48,138 nt of DNA from Cladosporium sp. IMV 00045 (Eukaryota > Ascomycota > Dothideomycetes > Cladosporiales > Cladosporiaceae). The first letter of the stretch is position 1. The number at the start of each line of letters is the position of its first letter. This document shows positions 20,779 through 31,306 of this stretch, in pieces. The stretch covers positions 1 through 48,138 of the forward strand of contig MSJI02000902.1 of assembly GCA_001931905.2 (NCBI GenBank), written 5' to 3'. The position numbers and the translations under genes were made by a program. The notes beneath the pieces are model-generated. The model made no database searches and was not told the origin of the DNA. It saw only the letters and a list, made by a program, of their open reading frames with translations.

Positions 20779-22011
20779 TCAAGCGTATCCCTCCTGCCCC
20801 GCCACCTTTATCCGGCCCGTAAATTCCGGATTCACGAGCGGATTGTGCAGCTCCCCAACCGTACTCATGCAAGCCGCCGCTGGATCTCCAGAGCCCGCCA
20901 GACTCCCATTCCAGTACTCATTGCCCGGAAATGCATTCCCGTCCCACGCGTAGCTCAAGACCAAAAGCTCATCACCCTCCAGCTTTTCCGCCGGACCTCG
21001 ACGGCTGAAAACCACTTTAATGCCCTTCTTCGCTCCAGCATCAATAACCACCTGCTGTGTCTCCACAGGCAGGTTTAGAATGTACGCAAACTCCACGGTC
21101 CCAACGAAAGCGAGATCAAGCTCCGCAATGACTTCTGCAAAAATCGAGACATACCACTCCCGCTGCTGCGAGTAGTACTGCCAGACCCCCAGCCCAAGCC
21201 CAACGACATACGCCCACGCTTTCGTCCCCGCCTCGTGCGCGCGAGCGTTCGCTTCGAGCAGGAACATCTCCGCCGTCACGCGGCAGCGGGCTTTGTACAT
21301 TTCCACGTCGAAGTCGAGGCTCGTATTTCGACGCGGCGCGCCCAGGAAGGTCTGGATCATGGCGCTGACTGCGGGATCTTGCAGGGGTGGCGTTTGCTCG
21401 TCTGCACCGGGTGGTGGGAGAATGTGCACGGAGTCCATGCGGTGTTTGCGTTCGAAGCGAGATCCCACGAGGCCGATGATGATGCCTCGAGTTTGGAAAG
21501 AGCCCTCAGGTGCTGGGCGAGCGCAGTTCCCCCGGCTGCCGGTGTTGATGAAGAAGCTTGGTCCGCTGACGCCGAGGAGGGAGGAGAGCATGATCTCGTC
21601 GTAGCTCAGGTAGTTTTCAAGGGTGAGGTGGGTGTTGACGTGTTGCAGGGGGGTGCCGTTGCGGTCCCATTCTTTGTAGGCTTGGTGGGTGAGTTCTGTG
21701 CCATCGCGGAGCAGGGTGTAGTCGGAAGAGCCCATGAATGTCATGGGGCGGGCGTGCAGGAAGCGTGCGGCGAGTTGTTGCCAGGTGAGGGTGGCGTAGA
21801 GGGCTTTTTCGTATGTGGAGCCGTGGGTGCGTTTGTGGGTGAGAAAGGAGGTGAGGAGGTCGGGATAGCGAGGGTGGATGAGGATGTGTGTCGCTTTGGC
21901 ATCGTTGGCGATGGTTGAGGGAGGGTGGTTTTGGATGCTGTTGGTTTGTACTGGTGGCTTGACGAGCAGATTGTCTGGAGTGAGGAAAAAGGGGAGGTCG
22001 TTGGATGGCAT
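20779..22011 (-). CDS. Protein of unknown function, DUF4804-like
   Basis: A 410-residue intronless frame starts at the first ATG. Conserved-looking blocks are YLSYDEIMLSSLLGVSGPSFFINTGSR in the middle (from about residue 134) and SYAWDGNAFPGNEYWNGSLAG near the C-terminus. They recall the poorly studied DUF4804 family, shared by fungi and some bacteria; this is from memory and uncertain. The SYAWDGNAFPGNEYW patch has the look of a ligand or catalytic site, but I assign no reaction. There is no signal peptide or membrane segment. It is divergent from BRR2 and convergent with the hexose transporter. Confidence 0.8.
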   Translation of the reverse strand: MPSNDLPFFLTPDNLLVKPPVQTNSIQNHPPSTIANDAKATHILIHPRYPDLLTSFLTHKRTHGSTYEKALYATLTWQQLAARFLHARPMTFMGSSDYTLLRDGTELTHQAYKEWDRNGTPLQHVNTHLTLENYLSYDEIMLSSLLGVSGPSFFINTGSRGNCARPAPEGSFQTRGIIIGLVGSRFERKHRMDSVHILPPPGADEQTPPLQDPAVSAMIQTFLGAPRRNTSLDFDVEMYKARCRVTAEMFLLEANARAHEAGTKAWAYVVGLGLGVWQYYSQQREWYVSIFAEVIAELDLAFVGTVEFAYILNLPVETQQVVIDAGAKKGIKVVFSRRGPAEKLEGDELLVLSYAWDGNAFPGNEYWNGSLAGSGDPAAACMSTVGELHNPLVNPEFTGRIKVAGQEGYA

Positions 22012-22514
22012 TTTGAAGTGATATGAGTGTATGGAAAGAAAAAGGTCTCTTCTCTAGAATGATATTGCCTTATATACCTACCTTAGGCATGTGGTGTTTT
22101 CAGCCATTAGGCAACGACACTGCTCAGCCTCACGTTGTGCTGCCTGCGTCCATTGGGTCTCACCAAAATGCTGCGTATCTCTACGTGAGTCAGACAGCTC
22201 TTGGAAAACATCACAACTCGGAGCGATTCATCGAACTCGCAAAATTGGATTAGTGTCCCATGTATAAAAAATTGATGTCTGTGAGGGAAACACCACTCAA
22301 AACTTGCTGAAGCTGGACGGCGGTGTTGGAGGCTCAATTTAAAGTTTGCGCTAGCGAGTCGATGCTCGCAGCAACTTTCACATCATCGTCTACTCTGCCT
22401 GCGAAGCTATCGCGTGGCGGTTTCTTGCAAGTCTCCCAGAGACAACTCACTCCTTTCCCACCACATACTGACGTTGACGGCTCGTTCGCACAATAGCGGA
22501 CAATCATCGCCGCG
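22012..22514. promoter_or_regulatory. Divergent promoter region of the unknown gene and BRR2
   Basis: 503 bp separate the two start codons. TATATAC occurs at 22070-22076 (reverse GTATATA), about 60 bp upstream of the minus-strand gene, and may serve it. No TATA box is evident for BRR2, which would fit a housekeeping gene. Confidence 0.4.
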
Positions 22515-25500
22515 ATGTCCAACCAACAGAAGGGCGGCGCCGGTGGCGGCGGCGGCGACAACAACATGAGCCAGTACAAGTACGGCGCCATGTCCAACTT
22601 GGTCCTCCAGGCGGACCGTCGCTTTGTTTCGCGCCGAGGCGATGAGAACACAGGCGATCCAGAGTCGCTGGCTGGCCGCATCAACCTGAAAGATATGGGT
22701 TCACGGACAGCACGCGAAGAGGCTCCCGCGCGCCCAGCGGCAGAGGAACAAGCGCGCAAGAGGAAGCGAACCGAACCCGTACAGAACACAAGAGCAGCCG
22801 GTGTGCTGAGTCAAGCAGATCTCAATGTCGAAGGTCTGCGATACAGGCCTCGAACGGCTGCGACGAAGGATGTCTACGATCTCATTGCGACGGAGACCGC
22901 ACGGAAAATGGGCGGCGATTACGGACTCGCCGTCACAGCTTCGGCCACTGACTCGATTCTCGAGTATTTGAAAGATGAGACTCTGAAGGACTTTGACAAG
23001 AAGAAGGAGATCGATGACATACTCGGAGTGCGCTTGACGAGCGAAGAGATGAACCGACTGGTGAACCTTGGGAAAAAGATCACAGATTACGATGCGCAAG
23101 ACGAAGACGAAGAAATGGGCGAGGAAGGAGGCGAAGGCGCGGATATCGACGAGCGTCAAGGTGTTGCAGTCGACTTTGGCGAGGAAGAAGATGAAGATGA
23201 GGAGGGCAAGGGACAGACATTCGAAGTCCGTGATGAGGACGAAGAATCGGAAGACGAGCTTCAAATGGGTACTGAAGAGGTCACTGGAGAAACCGATGGC
23301 CCACCACCTGCAGCCGATGACGACGAACATGACGAAGACGGCATGATTCTTGAAAACCGACCACAGCGTAAAGACGTTGAACAAGATCCGGACATTGTTC
23401 CTGCATACGAAATCGATGCGTACTGGTTACAGAGGCAAATTGGACAACTCTATGAAGATGCGCATATTCAATCCGAAAAAACGAAGGAGTCGGAACAGAT
23501 CATGGCAGCTCTAGAGGACGATTCTGGCGAACCGAAGCCATTGCGCGAAGTGGAGAACGATCTCATGGAGCTTTTCGATTATGAACACCCCGAACTTGTC
23601 GGCAAACTTGTCAAGAACAGAGACAAGATCATTTGGGTGCTCAAGTGGCAGCGCACTGGTGAAGATCAGCAGGCGCGCGTGGCTGTCGAGAAAGAGATGG
23701 TTGGCGCAGGACATGCGGGTATTCTGAAGGAACTGCGCGGACGCGACGAGCCAACGGCTGATAACAAGACCAAGCTGAATGTCAAGCTTGACCCTATGGA
23801 GCTGGACGCGAAGGCCCCGACACCAGAAGAGGAAGAGGTTCCCAAGGAGGGCCTGGTCCGCGGGCTGCAGCCTCGTCGTACATTGAATGTCGACGATCTC
23901 AAGTTCGACCAGGGCAATCATCTGATGACCAACCAAAATGTTCGCCTCCCCCAAGGTTCAACGAAGCGCACTTTCAAGGGCTATGAAGAGATTCATGTTC
24001 CTGCGCCGAAGCCAAAGTTCGATCCCTCAGAGCAGCTTAAACCCACTTCTGAACTTCCGGCATGGGCACAAGCTGGTTTCGGATCTTCGAAATCACTCAA
24101 CCGAATTCAGACCAGGTGTTATCCGACCGCCTTTGAAGATGACGGCAACATGCTGATCTGCGCCCCTACTGGTTCCGGAAAGACCAATGTCGCTATGCTG
24201 ACCATGCTCCGTGAAATTGGCAAACATCGCAACCCCGAAACCGGCGAGATTGACTTGGACAGCTTCAAAATCGTATACATTGCGCCACTGAAGGCTCTTG
24301 TACAGGAGCAGGTCGGCAATTTTGGAAAGAGACTCGAGCCCTACGGTATCACAGTCTCTGAGCTTACTGGTGACAGACAGCTCACCAAACAGCAAATTGC
24401 GGACACGCAAGTGATCGTGACGACTCCTGAGAAATGGGACGTCATCACTCGCAAGGCTACCGATACCAGCTACACCAACCTCGTCCGCCTGATCTGTATC
24501 GACGAAATTCACTTGCTGCACGATGACCGTGGGCCTGTACTGGAGAGTATCGTTGCGCGCACGATTCGCCGTCAAGAGCAGACCGGTGACCCCGTACGCA
24601 TCGTCGGTCTCTCTGCTACCCTGCCCAACTACCGCGACGTCGCCACCTTCCTGCGTGCAGACCCTCAGACGGGTGTCTTCCACTTTGATGGCAGTTTCCG
24701 TCCATGTCCTCTCAAGCAGGAATTCGTCGGTGTGACGGACAAGAAGGCCATCAAGCAACTCAAGACCATGAATGATGTCTGTTATACCAAGACCCTCGAG
24801 CAGGTTGGCCAGAACAAGCAACAGATGCTCATTTTCGTCCATTCGCGTAAAGAGACTGCGAAGACTGCCAAATACATTCGCGACAAGGCAATGGAGCTCG
24901 AGACAATTGGCCAAATCCTCCGCACGGATGGTGCCACCCGCGAGATCTTGCGGGATGAGGCAGAAGGAGCTAGCAACGCCGATCTCAAGGACGTGTTGCC
25001 ATACGGCTTTGGTATTCACCACGCTGGTATGAGCAGAGCTGACAGAACCACCGTTGAAGATCTCTTCGCAGATGGTCACATCCAAGTCCTTGTGTGTACT
25101 GCTACGCTTGCTTGGGGTGTCAACTTACCCGCTCACACTGTCATCATTAAGGGCACCCAAGTGTACTCTCCCGAGAAGGGTAGCTGGGTCGAGCTCAGCC
25201 CACAGGATGTCCTGCAAATGCTCGGACGTGCTGGACGCCCACAATACGATACATACGGTGAAGGTATCATCATTACCTCCCAAGCCGAACTACAGTACTA
25301 CTTGTCGCTCCTCAACCAACAGCTTCCGATTGAGAGTCAGTTTGCTTCTCGCCTTGCGGACAATTTGAACGCAGAAATCGTCCTTGGAAACATCCGCACC
25401 AGAGACGAGGGTGTGGATTGGCTTGGTTACACATACCTTTTCGTTCGCATGCTGCGCTCCCCTAATCTTTACCAGATTGGCGCAGAGTATGATGACGACG

Positions 25501-28500
25501 AGATTCTGGAGCAAAGGCGAGTCGATCTGATCCATTCGGCTGCTGTCATGCTGGAGGCAGCCAGCCTGGTCAAGTATGATAAGAAATCTGGCCGTCTGCA
25601 ATCCACCGAGCTGGGTCGTGTTGCCAGTCACTACTACATCACTCACAACAGCATGTTGACCTACAACCGCAACATCCAGCCGTCTGTCAGTCCAATTGAG
25701 CTTTTCCGCATCTTCGCGCTGAGCGAAGAATTCAAGTACATTCCTGTGCGCCAGGATGAAAAGCTCGAGCTGGCTAAGCTGCTTGGCCGCGTGCCCATCC
25801 CGGTCAAAGAGACCATCGATGAGCCTCACTGCAAGATCAACGTTCTTCTCCAGGCGTTTGTCAGCAGATTAAAGCTTGAGGGACTCGCGCTTATGGCAGA
25901 CTTGGTGTACGTTACGCAATCAGCCGGGCGTATTCTCCGCGCCATGTTCGAGATCGCCCTCAAGAAGGGCTGGGCTGGCGTTGCTAAGGATGCGCTCGCT
26001 TTGTGCAAGACGGCGGAGAAGAGAATGTGGCCGACAATGACCCCTCTGCGCCAATTCCCCGAGTGCTCGCCCGAGATTATCAAGAAGGCTGAGCGCATCG
26101 ATGTGCCCTGGCAACAGTACTTTGACCTGGATCCTCCTCGCATGGGAGAGCTTCTTGGAATGCAGAAACACGGTCGTCAGGTATGCAACATGGTGTCTCG
26201 CTTCCCTAGGCTTGACGTGCAAGCCCAGGTACAACCTGTCACCAGAAGCATGCTTCGCGTTGAGCTTACTCTCACGCCGAATTTCGAGTGGGACGACAAT
26301 CTCCACGGACGAGCCGAGGGCTGGTGGATCATTGTTGAAGACTGCGATGGCGAGCAGATTCTTTTCCACGATCAATTCCTTCTTCGCAAGGACTACGCGG
26401 TTTCCGAGATGAATGAGCATCTTGTCGAGTTCACCGTCCCAATCACCGATCCGATGCCGCCGAACTACTTCATCACGGTTGTGTCTGACCGCTGGATGCA
26501 CGCCGAAAGCAAGTTGGCTCTGAGCTTCCAAAAACTGCATCTGCCTGACAAGTTCCCTGCCCACACGCCACTCCTTGAATTGCAGCCGTTGCCGGTCGCT
26601 GCTCTCAAGAGGGAAGAATTCGTCGACCTTTACCCCGACTGGAACAACTTCAACCGCATCCAGTCGCAGACTTTCAACCACCTCTTCCAATCGGATGATA
26701 GCGTGCTCGTTGGATCTGCTTCTGGCAGCGGTAAGACTGTTTGCGCCGAATTTGCCATTTTCAGGCACTGGTCGAAGCAGAACCCCGGTAAAGCCGTGTA
26801 CATTGCGCCTTTCCAGGAGCAAGTCGACTCCCGACACAAGTCATGGCAGGCTCGCTTGTCTTCGCTGGCTGGCGGCAAGGAAATTGTCAAGCTTACTGGT
26901 GAGACCGCTGCCGACTTGAAGCTCCTCGAGCGCGGCGATCTCATCCTGGCAACGCCGGCACAATGGGACATGATGTCTCGCCAGTGGCAACGTAGAAAGA
27001 ATGTGCAGAACACGAAGCTGCTCATCGCCGACGACTTGCACTTGCTTGGTGGACATGGTGGTTATGTCTACGAGACTGTCGTATCGCGTACACAAGCAAT
27101 TGCTGCAAACATGGAGAGCAACGTCCGTATTGTGGGCTTGAGTGTCTCTCTTGCCAATGCCAGAGACATTGGCGAGTGGATTGGAGCTAGCAAGCAGACT
27201 ATCTACAACTTCAGCCCAGCTGTCCGACCAATCCCCCTCGGCCTGCATCTGCAATCGTTCAGCATCCCTCACTTCCCCTCGCTGATGTTGGCGATGACGA
27301 AACCCACATACCAAGCCATTCTCCAGCATGCTTCCGAGAAGCCTGCTATGGTATTCCTTCCTAGCCGAAAGCAAGTACGTGCTACGGCCTCAGATTTGCT
27401 TGCCGCGTGTGTGGCAGACGACGATGAGGATCGTTTCCTGCATGCAGACGCAGAGACACTTGCACCCCTGCTGAAGAAGGTCAAGGAAAGGTCTCTGGCC
27501 GAATCACTCTCTCATGGCATTGCATACTACCACGAAGCACTGTCCGCTGGAGACAAGCGTATCGTCGAGCATCTCTTCAGTCAAGGAGCTGTTCAGGTTA
27601 TGCTTGTGTCAAGAGACTGCTGTTGGGAGATCCAAAGCTCTGCGTACCTGGTCATTATCATGGGTACGCAATTCTTCGAGGGCCGCGAGCACCGCTACAT
27701 CGACTACCCCATCAGTGAAGTATTGCAGATGTTCGGCAAGGCAGGTCGCTCTCTTGAGGACAAAGAGTCTCGTGGTGTGTTGATGTGCCCTGCCGTCAAG
27801 CGCGATTACTACAGCAAATTCCTCAAGGAAGCCCTCCCGATCGAGAGTCAGTTGCAGACTTTCTTCCACGATGCTTTCGTGACTGAGATCAGCACCAAGA
27901 CTATCGAATCCACTCAGGATGCTGTGGATTGGTCGACGTACACCTATTTCTACCGAAGGCTGTTGGCAAACCCAAGCTACTACGGCTTGCAAGACACCAC
28001 ACACGATGGTCTCAGTGCGCACTTGTCCGAGCTGGTCGAAACGACATTGAAGGAGCTTTCGGAAGCCAAGCTGATTGAGCTTGATGAAGATGAGGACACG
28101 GTGGAGCCGATGAACGCGGCCATGATCGCAGCGTACTACAACATCTCCTTCATCACCATGCAGACTCTGCTGCTCTCGCTCAAGCGCAACACCAAGTTGA
28201 AGGGCATCTTGGAGATCATCACCGCTGCGACCGAATTTGAAGACATCCAAATCCGCCGACACGAGGAGCACACCCTGCAACGCATCTACGACCGCGTCCC
28301 CGTCAAGCTCACCGAAGTCAACTTCGAATCCCCCCACTTCAAGGCCTTCATCCTGCTCCAAGCCCACTTCTCCCGCATGCAACTCCCCACCGACCTGGCC
28401 AAAGACCAAGAAACCGTGCTCCGCAAGGTCCTCAGCCTCCTCAGCGCCTCCGTCGACGTCCTCTCCTCCGAAGGCCACCTCAACGCCATGAGCGCCATGG

Positions 28501-29132
28501 AAATGAGCCAAATGGTCGTGCAAGCCATGTGGGACCGCGACTCCCCGCTCAAGCAAATCCCACACTTCGAGCCGCCCGTAGTCGAAGCCTGCAACGCCGC
28601 CGGCGTCAACGACGTCTTCGAATTCATGGAAGCCATGGACCCCAGCGAGAACCCCAACTACGGCCAGCTCGTGCAGGCCATGGGTCTGAGCAACTCGCAA
28701 CTCGCCGACGCCGCCCGCTTCACCAACGAACGCTACCCGAACGTCGAGCTGAACTTCGAACTCGAAGATCCCGAGGATATCACGTCCGGCTCCCCTAGTA
28801 TTCTGAACGTCACTGTCGAGCGCGAAATCGAAGAGGACGAAGAGCCCAACCTTGCCGTGCACGCGCCTTTCTACCCCGCCGAGAAGACGGAGAACTGGTG
28901 GCTCGTCGTCGGCGAGGAGAGTTCCAAGTCTTTACTCGCCATCAAGCGCGTGACGATCGCCAGGGCGCTCAAGACGAAGTTGGAGCTCGTTGTGCCGACT
29001 CCTGGAAAGCATGAGCTCACGCTGTTTTTGATGAGTGCGGATTATGTGGGCGTGGATCAGGCGCCGACGTTTGAGGTTGATGTTGCGGAGGGGATGGAGG
29101 AGGATGATAGTGAGGAGGATGAGGAGGAGTAG
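22515..29132 (+). CDS. brr2: U5 snRNP RNA helicase Brr2
   Basis: A single intronless frame of 2205 residues matches the length of yeast Brr2 (2163) and human SNRNP200 (2136). Brr2 unwinds U4/U6 to activate the spliceosome. An acidic N-terminal region (about 190-280) precedes the first helicase cassette. This has Walker A APTGSGKT (550-557), DEIH (663-666), SATLPNY, HHAGMSRADR and QMLGRAGRPQYD, then a Sec63 unit. The second cassette keeps GSASGSGKT (1400-1408) but has DDLH (1506-1509), SVSLAN in place of SATLPN and QMFGKAGRS in place of QMLGRAGRP, then a second Sec63 unit and an acidic tail. Two helicase-Sec63 cassettes in tandem are diagnostic. The second is degenerate, as expected. Confidence 0.97.
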   Translation: MSNQQKGGAGGGGGDNNMSQYKYGAMSNLVLQADRRFVSRRGDENTGDPESLAGRINLKDMGSRTAREEAPARPAAEEQARKRKRTEPVQNTRAAGVLSQADLNVEGLRYRPRTAATKDVYDLIATETARKMGGDYGLAVTASATDSILEYLKDETLKDFDKKKEIDDILGVRLTSEEMNRLVNLGKKITDYDAQDEDEEMGEEGGEGADIDERQGVAVDFGEEEDEDEEGKGQTFEVRDEDEESEDELQMGTEEVTGETDGPPPAADDDEHDEDGMILENRPQRKDVEQDPDIVPAYEIDAYWLQRQIGQLYEDAHIQSEKTKESEQIMAALEDDSGEPKPLREVENDLMELFDYEHPELVGKLVKNRDKIIWVLKWQRTGEDQQARVAVEKEMVGAGHAGILKELRGRDEPTADNKTKLNVKLDPMELDAKAPTPEEEEVPKEGLVRGLQPRRTLNVDDLKFDQGNHLMTNQNVRLPQGSTKRTFKGYEEIHVPAPKPKFDPSEQLKPTSELPAWAQAGFGSSKSLNRIQTRCYPTAFEDDGNMLICAPTGSGKTNVAMLTMLREIGKHRNPETGEIDLDSFKIVYIAPLKALVQEQVGNFGKRLEPYGITVSELTGDRQLTKQQIADTQVIVTTPEKWDVITRKATDTSYTNLVRLICIDEIHLLHDDRGPVLESIVARTIRRQEQTGDPVRIVGLSATLPNYRDVATFLRADPQTGVFHFDGSFRPCPLKQEFVGVTDKKAIKQLKTMNDVCYTKTLEQVGQNKQQMLIFVHSRKETAKTAKYIRDKAMELETIGQILRTDGATREILRDEAEGASNADLKDVLPYGFGIHHAGMSRADRTTVEDLFADGHIQVLVCTATLAWGVNLPAHTVIIKGTQVYSPEKGSWVELSPQDVLQMLGRAGRPQYDTYGEGIIITSQAELQYYLSLLNQQLPIESQFASRLADNLNAEIVLGNIRTRDEGVDWLGYTYLFVRMLRSPNLYQIGAEYDDDEILEQRRVDLIHSAAVMLEAASLVKYDKKSGRLQSTELGRVASHYYITHNSMLTYNRNIQPSVSPIELFRIFALSEEFKYIPVRQDEKLELAKLLGRVPIPVKETIDEPHCKINVLLQAFVSRLKLEGLALMADLVYVTQSAGRILRAMFEIALKKGWAGVAKDALALCKTAEKRMWPTMTPLRQFPECSPEIIKKAERIDVPWQQYFDLDPPRMGELLGMQKHGRQVCNMVSRFPRLDVQAQVQPVTRSMLRVELTLTPNFEWDDNLHGRAEGWWIIVEDCDGEQILFHDQFLLRKDYAVSEMNEHLVEFTVPITDPMPPNYFITVVSDRWMHAESKLALSFQKLHLPDKFPAHTPLLELQPLPVAALKREEFVDLYPDWNNFNRIQSQTFNHLFQSDDSVLVGSASGSGKTVCAEFAIFRHWSKQNPGKAVYIAPFQEQVDSRHKSWQARLSSLAGGKEIVKLTGETAADLKLLERGDLILATPAQWDMMSRQWQRRKNVQNTKLLIADDLHLLGGHGGYVYETVVSRTQAIAANMESNVRIVGLSVSLANARDIGEWIGASKQTIYNFSPAVRPIPLGLHLQSFSIPHFPSLMLAMTKPTYQAILQHASEKPAMVFLPSRKQVRATASDLLAACVADDDEDRFLHADAETLAPLLKKVKERSLAESLSHGIAYYHEALSAGDKRIVEHLFSQGAVQVMLVSRDCCWEIQSSAYLVIIMGTQFFEGREHRYIDYPISEVLQMFGKAGRSLEDKESRGVLMCPAVKRDYYSKFLKEALPIESQLQTFFHDAFVTEISTKTIESTQDAVDWSTYTYFYRRLLANPSYYGLQDTTHDGLSAHLSELVETTLKELSEAKLIELDEDEDTVEPMNAAMIAAYYNISFITMQTLLLSLKRNTKLKGILEIITAATEFEDIQIRRHEEHTLQRIYDRVPVKLTEVNFESPHFKAFILLQAHFSRMQLPTDLAKDQETVLRKVLSLLSASVDVLSSEGHLNAMSAMEMSQMVVQAMWDRDSPLKQIPHFEPPVVEACNAAGVNDVFEFMEAMDPSENPNYGQLVQAMGLSNSQLADAARFTNERYPNVELNFELEDPEDITSGSPSILNVTVEREIEEDEEPNLAVHAPFYPAEKTENWWLVVGEESSKSLLAIKRVTIARALKTKLELVVPTPGKHELTLFLMSADYVGVDQAPTFEVDVAEGMEEDDSEEDEEE

Positions 29133-29520
29133 AGGAGAGTGGGGTTGAATGGGATGGGAATTGGAACGTTTGGGCGTTTAGTACATGGTTTGAATTGGCA
29201 TGGTTGTTTTTTTCTTCTTTTCTTGTCTACTTGTAGTAAGCGATTTGTGAAAGTGAAATGTTTTAAACCCGGAAAAGGTACCTGTAAATTTATCTCTCAA
29301 CAAAGTTTATTCAAGCCACCCACTCTGATGCAGTGACCAAATATTTCTACCAAATCTCCCTTTCACGCCGAGACGAGATCCACCACCGTCCGCCATCTAA
29401 GTAAGATTCCTCTTCAAAAATCACGCTCAATGCATGCAGCTACTCAACCACAAAGCTTCAGTCCTCCCCATCCACTTCCACCCTTCCTGCCTTAATCACG
29501 CAACCAATATGCTTACATCC
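29133..29520. other. Convergent 3' region between BRR2 and PFA4
   Basis: No gene is visible. The stretch holds the 3' untranslated regions of two genes that end facing each other, with T-rich sequence after the BRR2 stop. Confidence 0.5.
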
Positions 29521-29695
29521 TCACAACCCCTCTTTCTTCCTCCGCATAATCTCTGCCAGCGGCAAATCGTTCTCCTCGTCGTAAAACTCCGCGTCTTCAT
29601 CCAGGCCGAAGTCGGCGAGGCGAGAGCCTTCTTTGTTTCGCCACCTGGAATGAAGCAAAAAGGTCAGTCGTCGGGAATTTTTTGTGTTAAAGGGG

Positions 29696-29754
<59 letters not shown>

Positions 29755-31306
29755 AAAAGGGAGAGCGAAGGATAAACTCACGCTTCTTCGCCTTCGTCGC
29801 CGTATTGATTTTTGGGGTTATGGTCGTGGTGAACAGCAGCTTGGGCTTGCGGCGATTGGATCTCCTCGTCGGCTTCGGCTTCGCTTTCGCTCGTGATGGC
29901 ATCGTCGTTATCGTAGTAGTGATTCTCCCCCTCTCCGCTCTCCGCTCTGCCCAAGTGGCCGTAGCGTTCGTGGAAAGGTCTCCGGCGCACGGCAGAGTTT
30001 TGCTGACGGCGGCGCTGGAAATCCGCTTCTTGTCGCGCGCGGAAATCTTCGATGTTCATTGATTGCGTGAAACCGGTGCCGCTTGGGGGTAAGGAGGGGG
30101 CGCGGTAGATCCTGTCGGGGTCGGGGGGTGGCCAGGGTTTGGAGGGGTCTGATAAGGAGGAGGAGCGTTAGTGTGGTGGTTTCTTGTTTGGTGTTGATGG
30201 GGAAGGGGGATCTCACCGTCGATTTCGTTGTGCTCGTAGACAATCCCACTTGCAACAGACGGACTGCGCGCGAACGGCCAGAACCAAGCGAGAACATTCC
30301 ACGTCCCCATCGCCTGGCGGAAATTGCTCAAAATGCCAACATCCCAGGGGAATTCCTGGTGTTCGAGGCGGATTTTGGTGCCGTCGGGCCCGTCCAATTG
30401 GCCTCCTAGCACGCGTGCGCGGCGGAGCAGGGCGTGGTGCCGCTCGATTTCCCAGCCTTCGATTGTCGTCACGTTCAGGGAGAGGCCCCAGATGGATCGG
30501 CCGAGGAGGAGGATCAGGGCGAAGAGGACGAGGGAGTTGGCGAGGACGAGGATGAAGAGGTGCGAGAGCTGGAGGGCGGTGGGGCCGAGGTACTGTGGTT
30601 GTGGGATGAGTTTTGTGGTGGGGGATGTGGGAGGGTGGGTGGGTGGGTTGGTGAGGGTCTTACACTTGGGAGGTTGCGGTTTTGCCACAGCACGGCGCAG
30701 CGGACGAAGAGAAAGTACTCGAGGTGGCACATGGCGGCAACGGCGTAGAAGAGGAAGCGCATGAAGTGTGGGAGGGTGATGTGAGAGATGCAATTTGCTG
30801 AAAGGTGTTACCTACCGTATTTCACTGAGATTTGGGATGATGATATAGTAATAGAGATCCTACCTGTCCACACACAGTGATGGTCCATCTTCATGATGCA
30901 CCTGGTTCGGCGTCAGATTAGTTTTCCTCTGAGCAAGCCTTGCGGATGTCCAGGCTTCAGCCTACTGTTTGCACGTCTTGCAATGGTGAGCGCGTGGCGG
31001 CTTTGGCATCTCACACTTCCTGCAATACCGTTGGCGAGAGGAAGTCTCAGCTGCTATACGGGCAGGCTCATTGCCGGGGTCGATATTTTCATGCCAGTCG
31101 TTAGGGATACGCCCTGGGTCCATGAAGCATGTCCGCGTATAGCAAATGAGCAGAGCGGCCACCAGCCCGTTGAAAAGGTAGGCATCTCCTTTTCGCAATG
31201 GGCCTGGTTCTATGTGGTGGAAGAGCCATTGCGAGGTGAATGCGAGGAAGGACACGAGGGCCACCACGCCTGGGTAGGCGAGTGATTCCACCCGGTCGAG
31301 TGGCAT
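29521..31306 (-). CDS. pfa4: Palmitoyltransferase Pfa4, DHHC family (six exons)
   Basis: The exons on the minus strand are 31306-30966, 30901-30864, 30797-30664, 30592-30217, 30148-29782 and 29644-29521 (459 residues). Introns 1-4 are 64-71 nt; intron 5 is 137 nt because of a GA/CT microsatellite. Two N-terminal membrane segments precede the Cys-rich domain (CRKCEMPKPPRAHHCKTC, then MDHHCVWTANC). TM3 and TM4 follow, with a cytoplasmic tail containing DPSKPWPPPDPDR typical of Pfa4. The enzyme palmitoylates cysteines of ER/endomembrane substrates such as chitin synthase in yeast. DHHC lies in a 38-nt exon. The residue after DHHC is Val where most DHHC enzymes have Pro; all zinc-binding and catalytic Cys/His are present. 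Confidence 0.9.
29702..29752. repeat. (AG)n microsatellite, ~25 units, in PFA4 intron 5
   Basis: An uninterrupted AG repeat on the plus strand reads as (CU)n in the PFA4 transcript. It is inside intron 5, between donor GTGAGT and the acceptor at 29645. Confidence 0.95.

Noticed and set aside
27609..28862. 417-codon antisense frame within BRR2
   Set aside because: A shadow of the GC-rich third-position coding of BRR2; no motif.
29684..29896. Arg-Glu-repeat open frame over the AG microsatellite
   Set aside because: It is the product of a dinucleotide repeat inside an intron.
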